Part shown: positions 9,128 to 18,207 of the stretch, in pieces
How positions within the stretch are numbered: the stretch's first letter is position 1
Layout of the letters: every line of letters begins with the position of its first letter
Notes under the pieces: generated by a model
The model's database searches: none
Told to the model about the DNA's origin: nothing
The model's input: only the letters and a program-made list of their open reading frames with translations
DNA from: Longitalea arenae
GTDB lineage: Bacteria; Bacteroidota; Bacteroidia; Chitinophagales; Chitinophagaceae
Reading direction: 5' to 3'
NCBI RefSeq assembly: GCF_016924755.1
Contig: NZ_JAFFJX010000020.1
Coordinates: forward strand, 1 to 64,000
Length of the DNA stretch: 64,000 nt
Position numbers and translations under genes: made by a program

Positions 9128-9470
9128 CCGGCTTGCCGCAAGGCCCGTTCTCCTCTAATGTAGGTATTAAAATTATTTATTATTTCGCTGCCGCATTTCT
9201 ACTGTACCAATTTGTGGTTCAAATAAAAAGTACGATTTTTAAATTATCATGTCATTCGTTGACATGTCAGTAGTTGACTTTTTTTCCGCACAGCGGACCT
9301 GTTTATTCATTGATTTTCGTCAAGAAGTATAAAGTCATAACACTGGTAAAGCGCTTACTAACATCAACAATATGATTAACCGAGATATGTTTGGTAAGAA
9401 AGGCGATGAATTATTTGATTTTAAGAAAGGGGATATATAACTTGGTGCCATACCTTATTTTCTGATTTGT
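9128..9470. other. Intergenic region upstream of ECF sigma gene
   Basis: No gene supported. Contains the 7+7 dyad described at 9248-9266 and an AT-rich leader before the sigma factor gene; no obvious TAnnTTTG match close to the start. Confidence 0.4.
9248..9266. promoter_or_regulatory. Short dyad, possible operator
   Basis: CATGTCA (9248-9254), TTCGT, TGACATG (9260-9266): a perfect 7-bp inverted repeat about 205 bp upstream of the ECF sigma gene, followed by a second partial TTGAC half-site. No T-tract directly after it, so a protein-binding site is more likely than a terminator. Its regulator is unknown. Confidence 0.3.
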
Positions 9471-10070
9471 ATGACAGATGAGCAAATTATGCAACGGGTC
9501 ATGAACAAGGATCGCGAGGCGTTCAGCGAGCTATATGATAAACTTTACCGGAAATTATTTCTGTTTGCAAAAAGTATGGCTGGCGACGCTGAAGAAGCCC
9601 GGGATATTGTTACTGAATCGTTTATTAAACTTTGGTCGCAGGAACATTCCTTTTCGACCATGGCTCATCTACAGGTATATCTGTATACGATCATAAAAAA
9701 TTCCTGTATTGATTATTTGCGCAGAGATAAGCTGAGAACTAAAATAGAGAACCAACTTAGCAAAGCGGAGATCATACATGAAAATGTGATTGAAAGAAAA
9801 TACCAGGAAGCAGAGTTAGTGCAAATGTTATACGAACGTATCAATCAGCTGCCTGAAAGAATGCAGCAGGTCTTTAAGCTCACCTATCTCGATGGCTATA
9901 GCAGAACGGAAATAGCGCAAATGCTGAATCTCTCTGAAAATACCATCCGCAATACGAATGCGGCGGCGATGAAAGCGATCCGCTTAACGCTTGGGGTAGA
10001 AACAATTGTGATCCTGGTTTTGCTGACGGCGCTGCAGATGGAAATGGCAGGTTCTAAAATTCACATATGA
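9471..10070 (+). CDS. ECF RNA polymerase sigma factor (locus 1)
   Basis: 199 residues with region 2 at about 15-85 (FSELYDKLYRKLFLFAKSM, DIVTESFIKLW) and region 4 at about 115-170 (LPERMQQVFKLTYLDGYSRTEIAQ split over the HTH). It is the Bacteroidota sigma-70 family linked to FecR anti-sigma factors and SusC-type receptors. A short hydrophobic stretch at about 178-190 (VILVLLTAL) follows region 4, as in many relatives. It heads the FecR / SusC / SusD locus and should direct transcription from the SusC promoter when the substrate is bound. Confidence 0.93.
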   Translation: MTDEQIMQRVMNKDREAFSELYDKLYRKLFLFAKSMAGDAEEARDIVTESFIKLWSQEHSFSTMAHLQVYLYTIIKNSCIDYLRRDKLRTKIENQLSKAEIIHENVIERKYQEAELVQMLYERINQLPERMQQVFKLTYLDGYSRTEIAQMLNLSENTIRNTNAAAMKAIRLTLGVETIVILVLLTALQMEMAGSKIHI

Positions 10071-10301
10071 TCAGGTTCTTTGCCAAGCCGCTTTCTTTTT
10101 ACATAATTCCCACCGGTATTTATTACACATCTATAAAAGGCCTATTATATTAGCTAACGCTGTTCCGCAAACTTTTTTTAAAAATTTATCTGGTACACTG
10201 GTACAAAACTTTTGTTGGTTCGTATAATTATAGCCCGTACCCTTTTATTAACCGTTTTTTCATCAGAGATCTGTTCAATATCTCTGCAAAAGCAAGTGTA
10301 A

Positions 10302-11414
10302 ATGCAGGACAATAGCCGCATCAATGAGATACTTTGTAAAGTAATTACCGGCGAAGAACTTTCTTCGGAAGAAAGTTCAGACCTGCAACAATGGCTTTCG
10401 ACTGCAGAGAAACGTAAATTATTGGAGGACCTTCGAGACCCTACATACCTGCGTAACAAATTGAAAGAGGCCAATGAAGTGGATGTAGCAGGCGCCAGGG
10501 ATCTCTTTTTTCAACGCGTGGCTATCGGAGAGCGCACAAGCATAAAAAGGCAATGGCAATGGAAGTTGTTTCGAGATGTAGCAACAAAAGCAGCAGCAGT
10601 TCTTGTACTGGCTGCTGCTTCCTTTTTCTGGTTCTACAACCGCCAGTCAGGAGGTGATACCATTACGCAACGAAAGACTGAAAAAACCGATCCGGTCATT
10701 GAACACGATGTTGCTCCGGGTAAAACAAAAGCGTCGTTGACCCTGGCCAATGGAAAAACAGTGGTGTTGGATAGCACCGTGCTTGGACAAGTGGCATTAC
10801 AGGGGGTAGCAGCAGTGGTGAATACGAAAGCAGGGCTCAGGTACCAGCAGGGCAGCGATGCACAAAACGAGGTATTATACAATACGTTAAGTACAAAGAA
10901 CGGTGAAACCTATGCTATGGTCTTAGCCGATGGCAGTAAGGTTTGGCTGAACACCGGCGCAACCATCCGGTATCCGGTTACCTTCAATGGCCGTGAAAGG
11001 AAGGTTGAAGTAACCGGCGAAGTGTATTTTGAAGTAGCGCATGATGACAGCAAGCCTTTCCTGGTGCATACAAGCGGTCAGCAGGGGCAGGCAATGGATG
11101 TGCAGGTGTTGGGAACACATTTCAATATCAGGGCATATCACGATGAGATGGATATTAAGACCACTTTGCTCGAAGGATCGGTGAAGGTAAAGCAAATCAA
11201 TAAAGAAACTTTATTGAAACCTGGCCAGCAGGCCCGGGTGAGCAATGGCAATACAAAAGTAGTAAGCGATGTAAATACAGAAGGGGTGATCGCCTGGAAG
11301 AACGGCTTTTTCCATTTTGACCATGCCGATATAACGCTCGTGATGCGCGAATTGGCAAACTGGTATAATATCGAGGTGTGTATGCCGGAGCGAAACCAAC
11401 GGCACCATTTATAG
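10302..11414 (+). CDS. FecR family anti-sigma factor, C terminus lost by frameshift
   Basis: As read, 370 residues: cytoplasmic N-terminal anti-sigma part (1-90), one membrane segment (about 93-112), a FecR domain (about 180-290, with DGSKVWLNTGATIRYP) and the beginning of DUF4974. The frame ends prematurely with VCMPERNQRHHL. The bases after it, in the +2 frame (11378-11521), encode the expected rest of DUF4974 through to ...EGKKLIVL, matching the C terminus of the intact FecR at 27616. The shift falls in a GTGTGT run at 11376-11381, consistent with a 2-nt repeat expansion. The DUF4974 end is the periplasmic part thought to meet the receptor's STN domain, so signalling may be impaired, unless this is a sequencing error. 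Confidence 0.9.
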   Translation: MQDNSRINEILCKVITGEELSSEESSDLQQWLSTAEKRKLLEDLRDPTYLRNKLKEANEVDVAGARDLFFQRVAIGERTSIKRQWQWKLFRDVATKAAAVLVLAAASFFWFYNRQSGGDTITQRKTEKTDPVIEHDVAPGKTKASLTLANGKTVVLDSTVLGQVALQGVAAVVNTKAGLRYQQGSDAQNEVLYNTLSTKNGETYAMVLADGSKVWLNTGATIRYPVTFNGRERKVEVTGEVYFEVAHDDSKPFLVHTSGQQGQAMDVQVLGTHFNIRAYHDEMDIKTTLLEGSVKVKQINKETLLKPGQQARVSNGNTKVVSDVNTEGVIAWKNGFFHFDHADITLVMRELANWYNIEVCMPERNQRHHL

Positions 11415-11521
11415 GTGATATAAAACGCAATATAATGTTGTCGGAACTGTTGAAAATGCTGGAGCTCACCACCGGCGATGTTCATTTTCGCATTGAAGGT
11501 AAAAAACTGATCGTACTGTAG
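11378..11521 (+). pseudogene. Out-of-frame C-terminal tail of FecR (DUF4974)
   Basis: 48 codons in the frame of 11378 encode VYAGAKPTAPFIGDIKRN and, after LLKMLELTTGDVHFRIEGKK, end LIVL-stop at 11521. The intact FecR encoded at 27616-28821 ends with the equivalent IAYAGKVPAEKFEGEIPRN and CKIEGRKITVLP. With two bases removed from the GTGTGT run the gene would span 10302-11521 and give about 405 residues, close to the 401 of the second FecR. Confidence 0.85.
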
Positions 11522-11786
11522 CAACTAATCAAAATACAGAGCTGAACTTATTTTCTTCGGTCCTTTATTCTTTAACGGCAGCTTGGTTAATGCCATTTAA
11601 ATGTAAAACCATATGAACCATTTAAACATCCCAACTACACTTACTTACATTCATCATTCTGATCCAGGTTCTCCCAATTAACGCCGGGCCATAAAAAAGC
11701 CGGCGCGTCCACGAAACACACCGGCCGAAAAAGGCCATAACATGACTGATTAAAATCCTATTATCAAACCTTTCAACAACTAAGGT

Positions 11787-14700
11787 ATGCATTTTCGCAA
11801 TTACCTGCGTGCTGTTATTTCCTATACAGCCGCTAATACCATTAACTGTTTTGAAATTGTTGCGTGTAAACAAACCTGGCGAGTTATGAAGTTGACAGCG
11901 ATTATTTTAACCATTACCTTTCTCCATGTACAGGCGGCTGGCCTTTCCCAAACCGTTACATTTTCAGGCAATAATATATTGCTGGAAAAAGTATTTACAG
12001 CCATCAGACAGCAAACCGGTTATACATTTCTGTACACCGCCGATGTTATCAAAGGCGCCAAAAAAGTGAGCTTACATGTAAAAAATGCTGCGCTGGAAGA
12101 AGCTTTGAACCTGGCGCTTAAAGATCAGCAGCTCAGCTATCATATAGCAAATAATACCATCATCATCTCCCGGAAAAAAGAGCCGGTGGAACATAAAACA
12201 CCTATTGATGAGAAAATGCCGCCGCCGGGCGAGGTTAAAGGAAAAGTGCTGAATCATAAAGGCGAGCCCCTGGCCGGCGCCAATGTGAAGGTAAAGGGCA
12301 CAGCTATTGGTGGTGTTACCAACGCAGAAGGATTTTTTGAGTTAAGAGGAGTGGAAGAAGATGCAACACTCGAGATCTCTTACCTGGGCTTTGAGTCGCA
12401 GATTATTAAGGTAGATGGACGTTCCGTCATTGCAATACAGCTGAAACTGGTAGAAAGTGAATTGGCGGCCGTTTCCGTTTCGGTATATACCGGTTATCAG
12501 TCGATCCCAAAAGAAAGGGCCACCGGTTCTTTTGTTCAAATAGATAATAAATTATTGAACCGCAGCGCATCCTACGATGTGCTTTCCCGCCTCGAGGGGG
12601 TGGCCAGCGGACTGGCTTTTTACCGTAACAGCAAAACAGATCAACCCACGCTGAATATCCGCGGACGCAGTACGATATTTGCCGAAGTACAACCACTGAT
12701 CGTATTGGACAATTTTCCATATGACGGTGATATCACCAATATTAACCCGAACACCATAGAATCGATCACGATTTTGCGCGATGCGGCGGCTGCATCTATC
12801 TATGGGGTCAGGTCTGCCAATGGCGTAATTGTGATCACCACAAAAAAGGGAAACTCCAACACGCCACCGCAAGTGCATTTTAATACGAACATTACGATGG
12901 GGGCCAGGCCCGACCTGAATTATTTCCCGTTGATGTCATCAGAAGATTTTATCGAGGCGGAGAAAACGTTTTTTTCCAAAGGATGGTACACAACTGCGGA
13001 AAACAGTGCTAACAAATTTCCTTTAACCCCCGTAGTGGAACTCTTGATCAAAAAAAGGAACGGGTCAATCTCCGCTGCCGAGGCAGATCAGCAAATTGAA
13101 AACCTTAAGCAATATAATTTAACCGATGCGTTCGATAAATACTTTTTAAGGAGCAAGGTATTACTGCAGAATTCCTTATCTATTTCAGGCGGCGGAAATA
13201 ATTCCCGGTATTTTCTGTCATTAAGTTATGATAAGGACCAAAGTAATTTTGTTAATAACGGGTTCGACCGGTATTCAATAAATGCTTCACATAATTTTAC
13301 GCCATTTAAGAACCTTGATATTAATACGGCACTGCTTTATACCAATATGAAGCTTGCCAATAATAATCCAGGCTTAAACGACCTGGTCTCTCTGACCGGT
13401 AGAAAATATTATCCTTACGCGCAACTGGTAGATGAGAATGGCTATGCGCTTCCGGTAAATTTTGGATTCCAGGCTACCTACAAAGCATTAAAAGAGAGCC
13501 AGGGTTTTCTCGATTGGCAGTACCGCCCGGTTGATGAGCTGAACCTGGCAGATAATACGAGCCGCCAGCATTATAACAGAGTAAATCTTGAGATCAGGAA
13601 AACATTCAGCAGCCACTTTAATATAGAATTGAAATACCAGTATGAAAAGCAGATAAGAAAAGGGAATAACCTGATGAATCAGGAAACCTATTTTACCCGC
13701 GATCTTATAAACAAGTATTATAATCCATCCGGTACTGTGAAATATCCTGTTCCATTAGGAGGCATTCTCGACCAAAGCTTATCAGAACTGGAAGGCCATA
13801 CCGGTAGAGCCCAACTGAACTTTAACCAGAAATGGCAACAACACAGGCTGAGTATGATCGGTGGATTTGAGGTAAAGCAACTGGAAAGGCAAAGCAGTCA
13901 AAGCCGGTTATATGGATATAACGATGAAACCATTAACACGCAGGTGATGGATTATGTGACCAGGTTCCCAACCAATCCGGCTTCAACGGCTTTAGTGATA
14001 CCTTATCCGCGTACTGTAACAGGCACTCTCGACAGATACCTGTCTTATTATGCGAATGCATCCTACACGTATAACGACCGGTATGTTCTTTCAGCCAGCG
14101 GGCGGTTCGATAACACCAATTATTTCGGCATAAAGAGTAATCAACGGATCGTACCCTTATGGTCGCTGGGCGTTAAATGGAATGTTAACCGCGAGGGATT
14201 TTTCGAGACAGATCTGTTCGATCAGTTGGCAGTGCGGGCCACCTATGGCTATAACGGAAACATTAATAAAGGACAAACCGCTTATACAACGCTGCGGTAT
14301 GCGCCTGTAACTTATACAACGGCTACCGGAGCAACAGTTATTAACCCACCCAATCCCGAGCTCAAATGGGAACGATTGAATATGTTCAATGCAGGGGTTG
14401 TTTTTTCTTTGAAGAAGAATGTTTTATCTGGAACCATTGAATACTTTTCCAAAAAGGGAAATGACATTATCGGGGATGCTGTCATGGATCCTACTACGGG
14501 ACTAACCAGTTTCAGGGGCAATATGGCGAATATCAAGGGACGGGGCGTGGATGTACAATTGACTGGAAAGATATTAAACAACAAACTCTCCTGGAGTGCA
14601 ACCGTTTTATTCAGCCATGCAACGGATAAGGTAACAAATTATACCAGAACATTTCACCCTGTGATCATAGCGCAGCAGGGAAGTGGCGATATCCCCAATG

Positions 14701-15380
14701 GTATGACGCCATATAATGGTTTTCCCGTGCTGGGTATTTACAGTTTTGTATGGGGAGGGCTGGATCCCACTACCGGCGATCCGTTGGGCGTCCTGAACAA
14801 AGTAAAGACAAGTAATTACAGTGATATCCTCAATAACACCACGCACGCCGAGTTGATCTATAACGGTCCGGTGAATCCGCCCACAATAGGCGCCTTTAGA
14901 AACGATTTTCACTGGAACAATATCTCTTTGTCAGTGAATATCACCTATAAGTTCGGGCATTTCTTCAGAAAGCCTTCCGTTAATTATGGACAATTTGTTA
15001 ATTGGTGGGCCGCAAACAAGGATTTCACCGAGAGATGGCAAAAGCCAGGGGATGAAGCCATTACCAATATACCATCTATACCTGGTCAGTATCCAACGGC
15101 AGGAAATACCAGGGACCTGTTTTATACATTATCTGAAGTATTGGTGCAAAAAGCAGATCATATCCGGTTGCAGGATATTGTAATAGCCTACGATTTTGAT
15201 AAGGCAAAATGGACAAGGCTGCGTTGTCAGAACCTTCATGTTTATTGTAACATCAATAATGTTGGCATCCTGTGGCGGGCGAATAAATTCGGTATTGATC
15301 CCGACGCCCTTCCGAATGCAGATGCTCAATTGCTGCCCCAGGCCCGCAATATAACACTGGGTGCAAAAATTGATTTTTAA
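11787..15380 (+). CDS. SusC/RagA-type TonB-dependent receptor with STN domain (locus 1)
   Basis: 1197 residues from the first ATG; ATG 11886 (residue 34, MKLTAIILTITFLHVQAAG) is the more natural signal-peptide start. Then STN (about 66-131, LEKVFTAIRQQTGYTFLYT), CarboxypepD_reg-like domain (about 150-222), TonB plug (about 235-360, with NIRGRSTI and ILRDAAAASIYGVRSANGVIVITTKKG) and a 22-strand-type barrel ending ITLGAKIDF. SusC proteins import bulky nutrients across the outer membrane with a SusD lid; the STN domain indicates signalling to the FecR/ECF pair just upstream. The 265-bp gap after FecR suggests its own sigma-dependent promoter. Substrate unknown: no glycosidase or peptidase is in the locus. 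Confidence 0.94.
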   Translation: MHFRNYLRAVISYTAANTINCFEIVACKQTWRVMKLTAIILTITFLHVQAAGLSQTVTFSGNNILLEKVFTAIRQQTGYTFLYTADVIKGAKKVSLHVKNAALEEALNLALKDQQLSYHIANNTIIISRKKEPVEHKTPIDEKMPPPGEVKGKVLNHKGEPLAGANVKVKGTAIGGVTNAEGFFELRGVEEDATLEISYLGFESQIIKVDGRSVIAIQLKLVESELAAVSVSVYTGYQSIPKERATGSFVQIDNKLLNRSASYDVLSRLEGVASGLAFYRNSKTDQPTLNIRGRSTIFAEVQPLIVLDNFPYDGDITNINPNTIESITILRDAAAASIYGVRSANGVIVITTKKGNSNTPPQVHFNTNITMGARPDLNYFPLMSSEDFIEAEKTFFSKGWYTTAENSANKFPLTPVVELLIKKRNGSISAAEADQQIENLKQYNLTDAFDKYFLRSKVLLQNSLSISGGGNNSRYFLSLSYDKDQSNFVNNGFDRYSINASHNFTPFKNLDINTALLYTNMKLANNNPGLNDLVSLTGRKYYPYAQLVDENGYALPVNFGFQATYKALKESQGFLDWQYRPVDELNLADNTSRQHYNRVNLEIRKTFSSHFNIELKYQYEKQIRKGNNLMNQETYFTRDLINKYYNPSGTVKYPVPLGGILDQSLSELEGHTGRAQLNFNQKWQQHRLSMIGGFEVKQLERQSSQSRLYGYNDETINTQVMDYVTRFPTNPASTALVIPYPRTVTGTLDRYLSYYANASYTYNDRYVLSASGRFDNTNYFGIKSNQRIVPLWSLGVKWNVNREGFFETDLFDQLAVRATYGYNGNINKGQTAYTTLRYAPVTYTTATGATVINPPNPELKWERLNMFNAGVVFSLKKNVLSGTIEYFSKKGNDIIGDAVMDPTTGLTSFRGNMANIKGRGVDVQLTGKILNNKLSWSATVLFSHATDKVTNYTRTFHPVIIAQQGSGDIPNGMTPYNGFPVLGIYSFVWGGLDPTTGDPLGVLNKVKTSNYSDILNNTTHAELIYNGPVNPPTIGAFRNDFHWNNISLSVNITYKFGHFFRKPSVNYGQFVNWWAANKDFTERWQKPGDEAITNIPSIPGQYPTAGNTRDLFYTLSEVLVQKADHIRLQDIVIAYDFDKAKWTRLRCQNLHVYCNINNVGILWRANKFGIDPDALPNADAQLLPQARNITLGAKIDF

Positions 15381-15434
15381 AAAGCAAAATACCTTGCTAT
15401 AACCAATTTCTGTGTTTAACAAAAAAATCCGCAC

Positions 15435-16805
15435 ATGCTTAATTATAAAATTATAACGTTTGTTTTTGCAAGTGTAGTTATGATTTCCTGCAAGAAGGAC
15501 TGGATAGAGGTGAAGTCGGACAAAGCATTGGATGTGCCTACCTCTATTGAAGATTTTCAGGCTTTGTTAGATAATGTGACGATCATGAATGACAATCGCC
15601 CTTCACTGGGCGAGATCAGTGCCGATAATTATTATCTGACCGATACGCTGTGGGAAAGCTGGTCGTCGATAAACCGGAATGCGTATGTTTGGGCCGGCGA
15701 TATATATAGCGGTCTCATCAGTGACCAATATAATTGGAATAACTCTTATGCCCAGGTTTTTTATGCAAATATCGCTTTAGAAGGGATTGACAAAGTGGGA
15801 CAGCAGGATTATAATACATCCGCCTGGAACAATGTAAAGGGCAGTGCCCTCTTTTATAGGGGCGAAGCTTTTTTCAATCTTTCGCAATTGTTTGCAAAAC
15901 CGTATAGTTTGACTTTTCCCGACAATCCCGGCATTCCCCTTCGATTGAATGCCGATCCCAACGAAGTGTCTGTGAGGTCGAGTTTGCAGCAGACCTATGA
16001 CCAGATCCTGAGCGATCTGCAAAGTAGTGTAGATCATCTGCCGGATGTTCCGTTATACAAAACACGTCCATCCAAACCAGCGGCTTACGCGCTGTTGTCA
16101 AGAGTATACCTGGTGAAGCAGGATTTTGGCAATGCATTGAAATATGCTGATCTGTGTTTGAAATTATACGATTCGTTACTGGATTATAATACGCTTAACG
16201 CCAATGCCCAATTTCCCATACCACAGGTAAACAGGGAAGTGATTTTTATGACATCCATTGAGACTTCTGTTCTCTTACCCAATACCCATATAGTTGATTC
16301 AACGCTTTACCAAAGTTATGATCTCAATGATCTTAGAAAGAAGATCCTTTATAGAGCAAATACAGCGGGCCAGTTATACTTTAATGGTACCTACACAGGC
16401 GGTGCTCGGATTGGTGTCAGCAGAACTTTTGGTGGCATTGCTACAGATGAAGTATACCTGACCAGGGCAGAGTGTTATGCCCGCACGGGGAACGTTAGCG
16501 CCGCTATGAGCGACCTGAATGCATTGATGAGTAAACGGATCAAAACCGGCTTTTTTGTTCCTTTCACGGCAGGCAATGCCAGCGAAGCGCTGAACCTGAT
16601 ACTGGCTGAAAGGAGAAAAGAAACGCCATTCCGCGGTTTGCGATGGATCGATTTGCGGAGGTTGAACAGTGAAGGCGCTAATATTATTTTAACCAGGAAA
16701 TTAAAGGGGCAGTCATATACATTACCGCCTAACGATCCTAAATATGCATTGCCGATCCCGCCTGATGTAATTAGTTTAACGGGGATGCCGCAGAATGTAA
16801 GATAA
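15435..16805 (+). CDS. SusD/RagB-family lipoprotein (locus 1)
   Basis: 456 residues, signal and lipobox VVMISC-KK (Cys19), followed by the SusD TPR-like core: IEDFQALLDN, WNNVKGSALFYRGEAFFNLSQLF, KPAAYALLSRVYLV and the C-terminal RRKETPFRGLRWIDLRRLN typical of SusD_RagB. It begins 54 bp after the SusC gene and should be the extracellular substrate-binding lid of that receptor. A terminator follows at 16850. Confidence 0.93.
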   Translation: MLNYKIITFVFASVVMISCKKDWIEVKSDKALDVPTSIEDFQALLDNVTIMNDNRPSLGEISADNYYLTDTLWESWSSINRNAYVWAGDIYSGLISDQYNWNNSYAQVFYANIALEGIDKVGQQDYNTSAWNNVKGSALFYRGEAFFNLSQLFAKPYSLTFPDNPGIPLRLNADPNEVSVRSSLQQTYDQILSDLQSSVDHLPDVPLYKTRPSKPAAYALLSRVYLVKQDFGNALKYADLCLKLYDSLLDYNTLNANAQFPIPQVNREVIFMTSIETSVLLPNTHIVDSTLYQSYDLNDLRKKILYRANTAGQLYFNGTYTGGARIGVSRTFGGIATDEVYLTRAECYARTGNVSAAMSDLNALMSKRIKTGFFVPFTAGNASEALNLILAERRKETPFRGLRWIDLRRLNSEGANIILTRKLKGQSYTLPPNDPKYALPIPPDVISLTGMPQNVR

Positions 16806-16849
16806 AATACAAACCATAAAGATACTTGGTTGATTCAGAGCAGCGCTAC

Positions 16850-16883
16850 GGCACGGATCTTTTGTTGGTCCGTGCCCCTTTTT
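16850..16883 (+). terminator. Terminator ending SusCD locus 1
   Basis: GGCACGGA at 16850-16857 and TCCGTGCC at 16869-16876 form a perfect 8-bp stem with an 11-nt loop, followed by CCTTTTT. It separates SusD from the thioredoxin-DUF3738 gene. Confidence 0.78.
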
Positions 16884-16929
16884 AAAATTCCCTGCCTCAT
16901 AATTCATGCTAACTTTAAAGTGTATACAT

Positions 16930-18207
16930 ATGAAAAGTATACTTCTGTCGTTCTGTTTCCTGTTTTTGTTTACCAGTGAAAGCAGCGCACAGCCGGCTAC
17001 CGCTGACTCAAATGGGCCGCATATTAACCAGTTATGTCCTGATTTTACATTCGATACACTGATCAATTACAAAAATGAAAAACTGGCATTGACTGATCTG
17101 CGTGGCAAGTTTGTTATTGTCGATTTCTGGGGAACATTCTGCGCTCCCTGCATTGCGGCCATTCCTAAAATTGAAGCATTACAGAAGAAGTTCGGGAATA
17201 AGCTGCAGGTGCTGATGGTTGCAACAGATGGTTTTCTAAAAGCAAAGCAGTTTTACGAAACCAGATCAAAAGCTAATAAGGCCATGGTTTTGCCTTGCGC
17301 CATAAACCGGAAGTTTGTAAAATATTTTCAAATCAAAGAGGTTTCCACCTATGTTTGGTTAGATGATCAGGGGTATATAAAAGCCATTACCGACGAGTCA
17401 CAAATTACAGAGCAGAACCTGAGTGATTTTATCGCCAAAAAAAGCTTACAGGTACGCAACAAGGAAAAAGAGGTTTTAATTGACAGGGGGAAGCCCCTTC
17501 TGGCTGCGGCGCTTGAGATGGATAGCGGCAATGTGATGTACAGTTCGACACTTACGAAACATCTGAAAGGCGTAACTACTTCTTATCTGCATCCCAGCAG
17601 GAGCGGGTGGACAAAAGTTAACGCCAAAAATCTTCCGGTCATCTTGTTATACCAGATCGCCTTTGGCGATTCCGTAAATGCGGTGCCATATAACAGAACG
17701 GTCATTGAATCGGCCCATCCGGAAAAATTCACCGTTCCTAAAGACGTTTACTGGGAGGAATGGAAATTGAATAACACCTATTGTTATGAATTAACTGTTC
17801 CTGCAGATAAACAGAAGGATATTCTGAAGATCATGCGCGATGAGTTAAAGAATTATTTCGGATATAATGCATTTCAGGATTATCGTTCGCAAAAATGTTT
17901 GGTATTGCGGGCCGAAAAGGATTTTCATTTTTGGGCAGACAAATCAGCGCCTCGGAAGCTCGTGTATAATACGGGTGGTATCACGGTGATCAACTATCCT
18001 TTTGCCAGGTTTGCGGGAATGATCCAGCATTACATGCAGGATAAAATCATATTTGATGAAACCGGCCTTACTGGTAACGTTGATATTGTTCTGCAGGCAG
18101 AAATGAACGATGTCAATTCGGTAAACGAAGCGCTGAAAAAATATGGCTTACAGCTTCATTGGGAAGAAAGGCAGGTACAGGTGCTGGTCATCAAAGATCA
18201 GGAATAA
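16930..18207 (+). CDS. Exported thioredoxin-like protein fused to DUF3738
   Basis: 425 residues from ATG 16930 (an in-frame ATG 24 bp earlier lacks a signal sequence at its front). Signal peptide 1-20 (cut after SSA), TlpA-like thioredoxin fold (about 30-170) with CAPC at 71-74 in FWGTFCAPC, then a region (about 195-425) whose end, DETGLTGNVDIVLQAEM then ALKKYGLQLHWEERQ and VQVLVIKD, matches the DUF3738 (TIGR03435, soil-associated) pattern. Role: periplasmic disulfide exchange on an unknown partner. It follows the SusCD pair but behind a terminator, so it probably has its own promoter in 16884-16929. Its stop overlaps the convergent gene by 17 bp. Confidence 0.85.
   Translation: MKSILLSFCFLFLFTSESSAQPATADSNGPHINQLCPDFTFDTLINYKNEKLALTDLRGKFVIVDFWGTFCAPCIAAIPKIEALQKKFGNKLQVLMVATDGFLKAKQFYETRSKANKAMVLPCAINRKFVKYFQIKEVSTYVWLDDQGYIKAITDESQITEQNLSDFIAKKSLQVRNKEKEVLIDRGKPLLAAALEMDSGNVMYSSTLTKHLKGVTTSYLHPSRSGWTKVNAKNLPVILLYQIAFGDSVNAVPYNRTVIESAHPEKFTVPKDVYWEEWKLNNTYCYELTVPADKQKDILKIMRDELKNYFGYNAFQDYRSQKCLVLRAEKDFHFWADKSAPRKLVYNTGGITVINYPFARFAGMIQHYMQDKIIFDETGLTGNVDIVLQAEMNDVNSVNEALKKYGLQLHWEERQVQVLVIKDQE

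Noticed and set aside
11699-11725. GCCGG ... CCGGC hairpin before the SusC gene
   Set aside because: Only five paired bases are certain and no T-tract follows; could be a leader element but I cannot support it.
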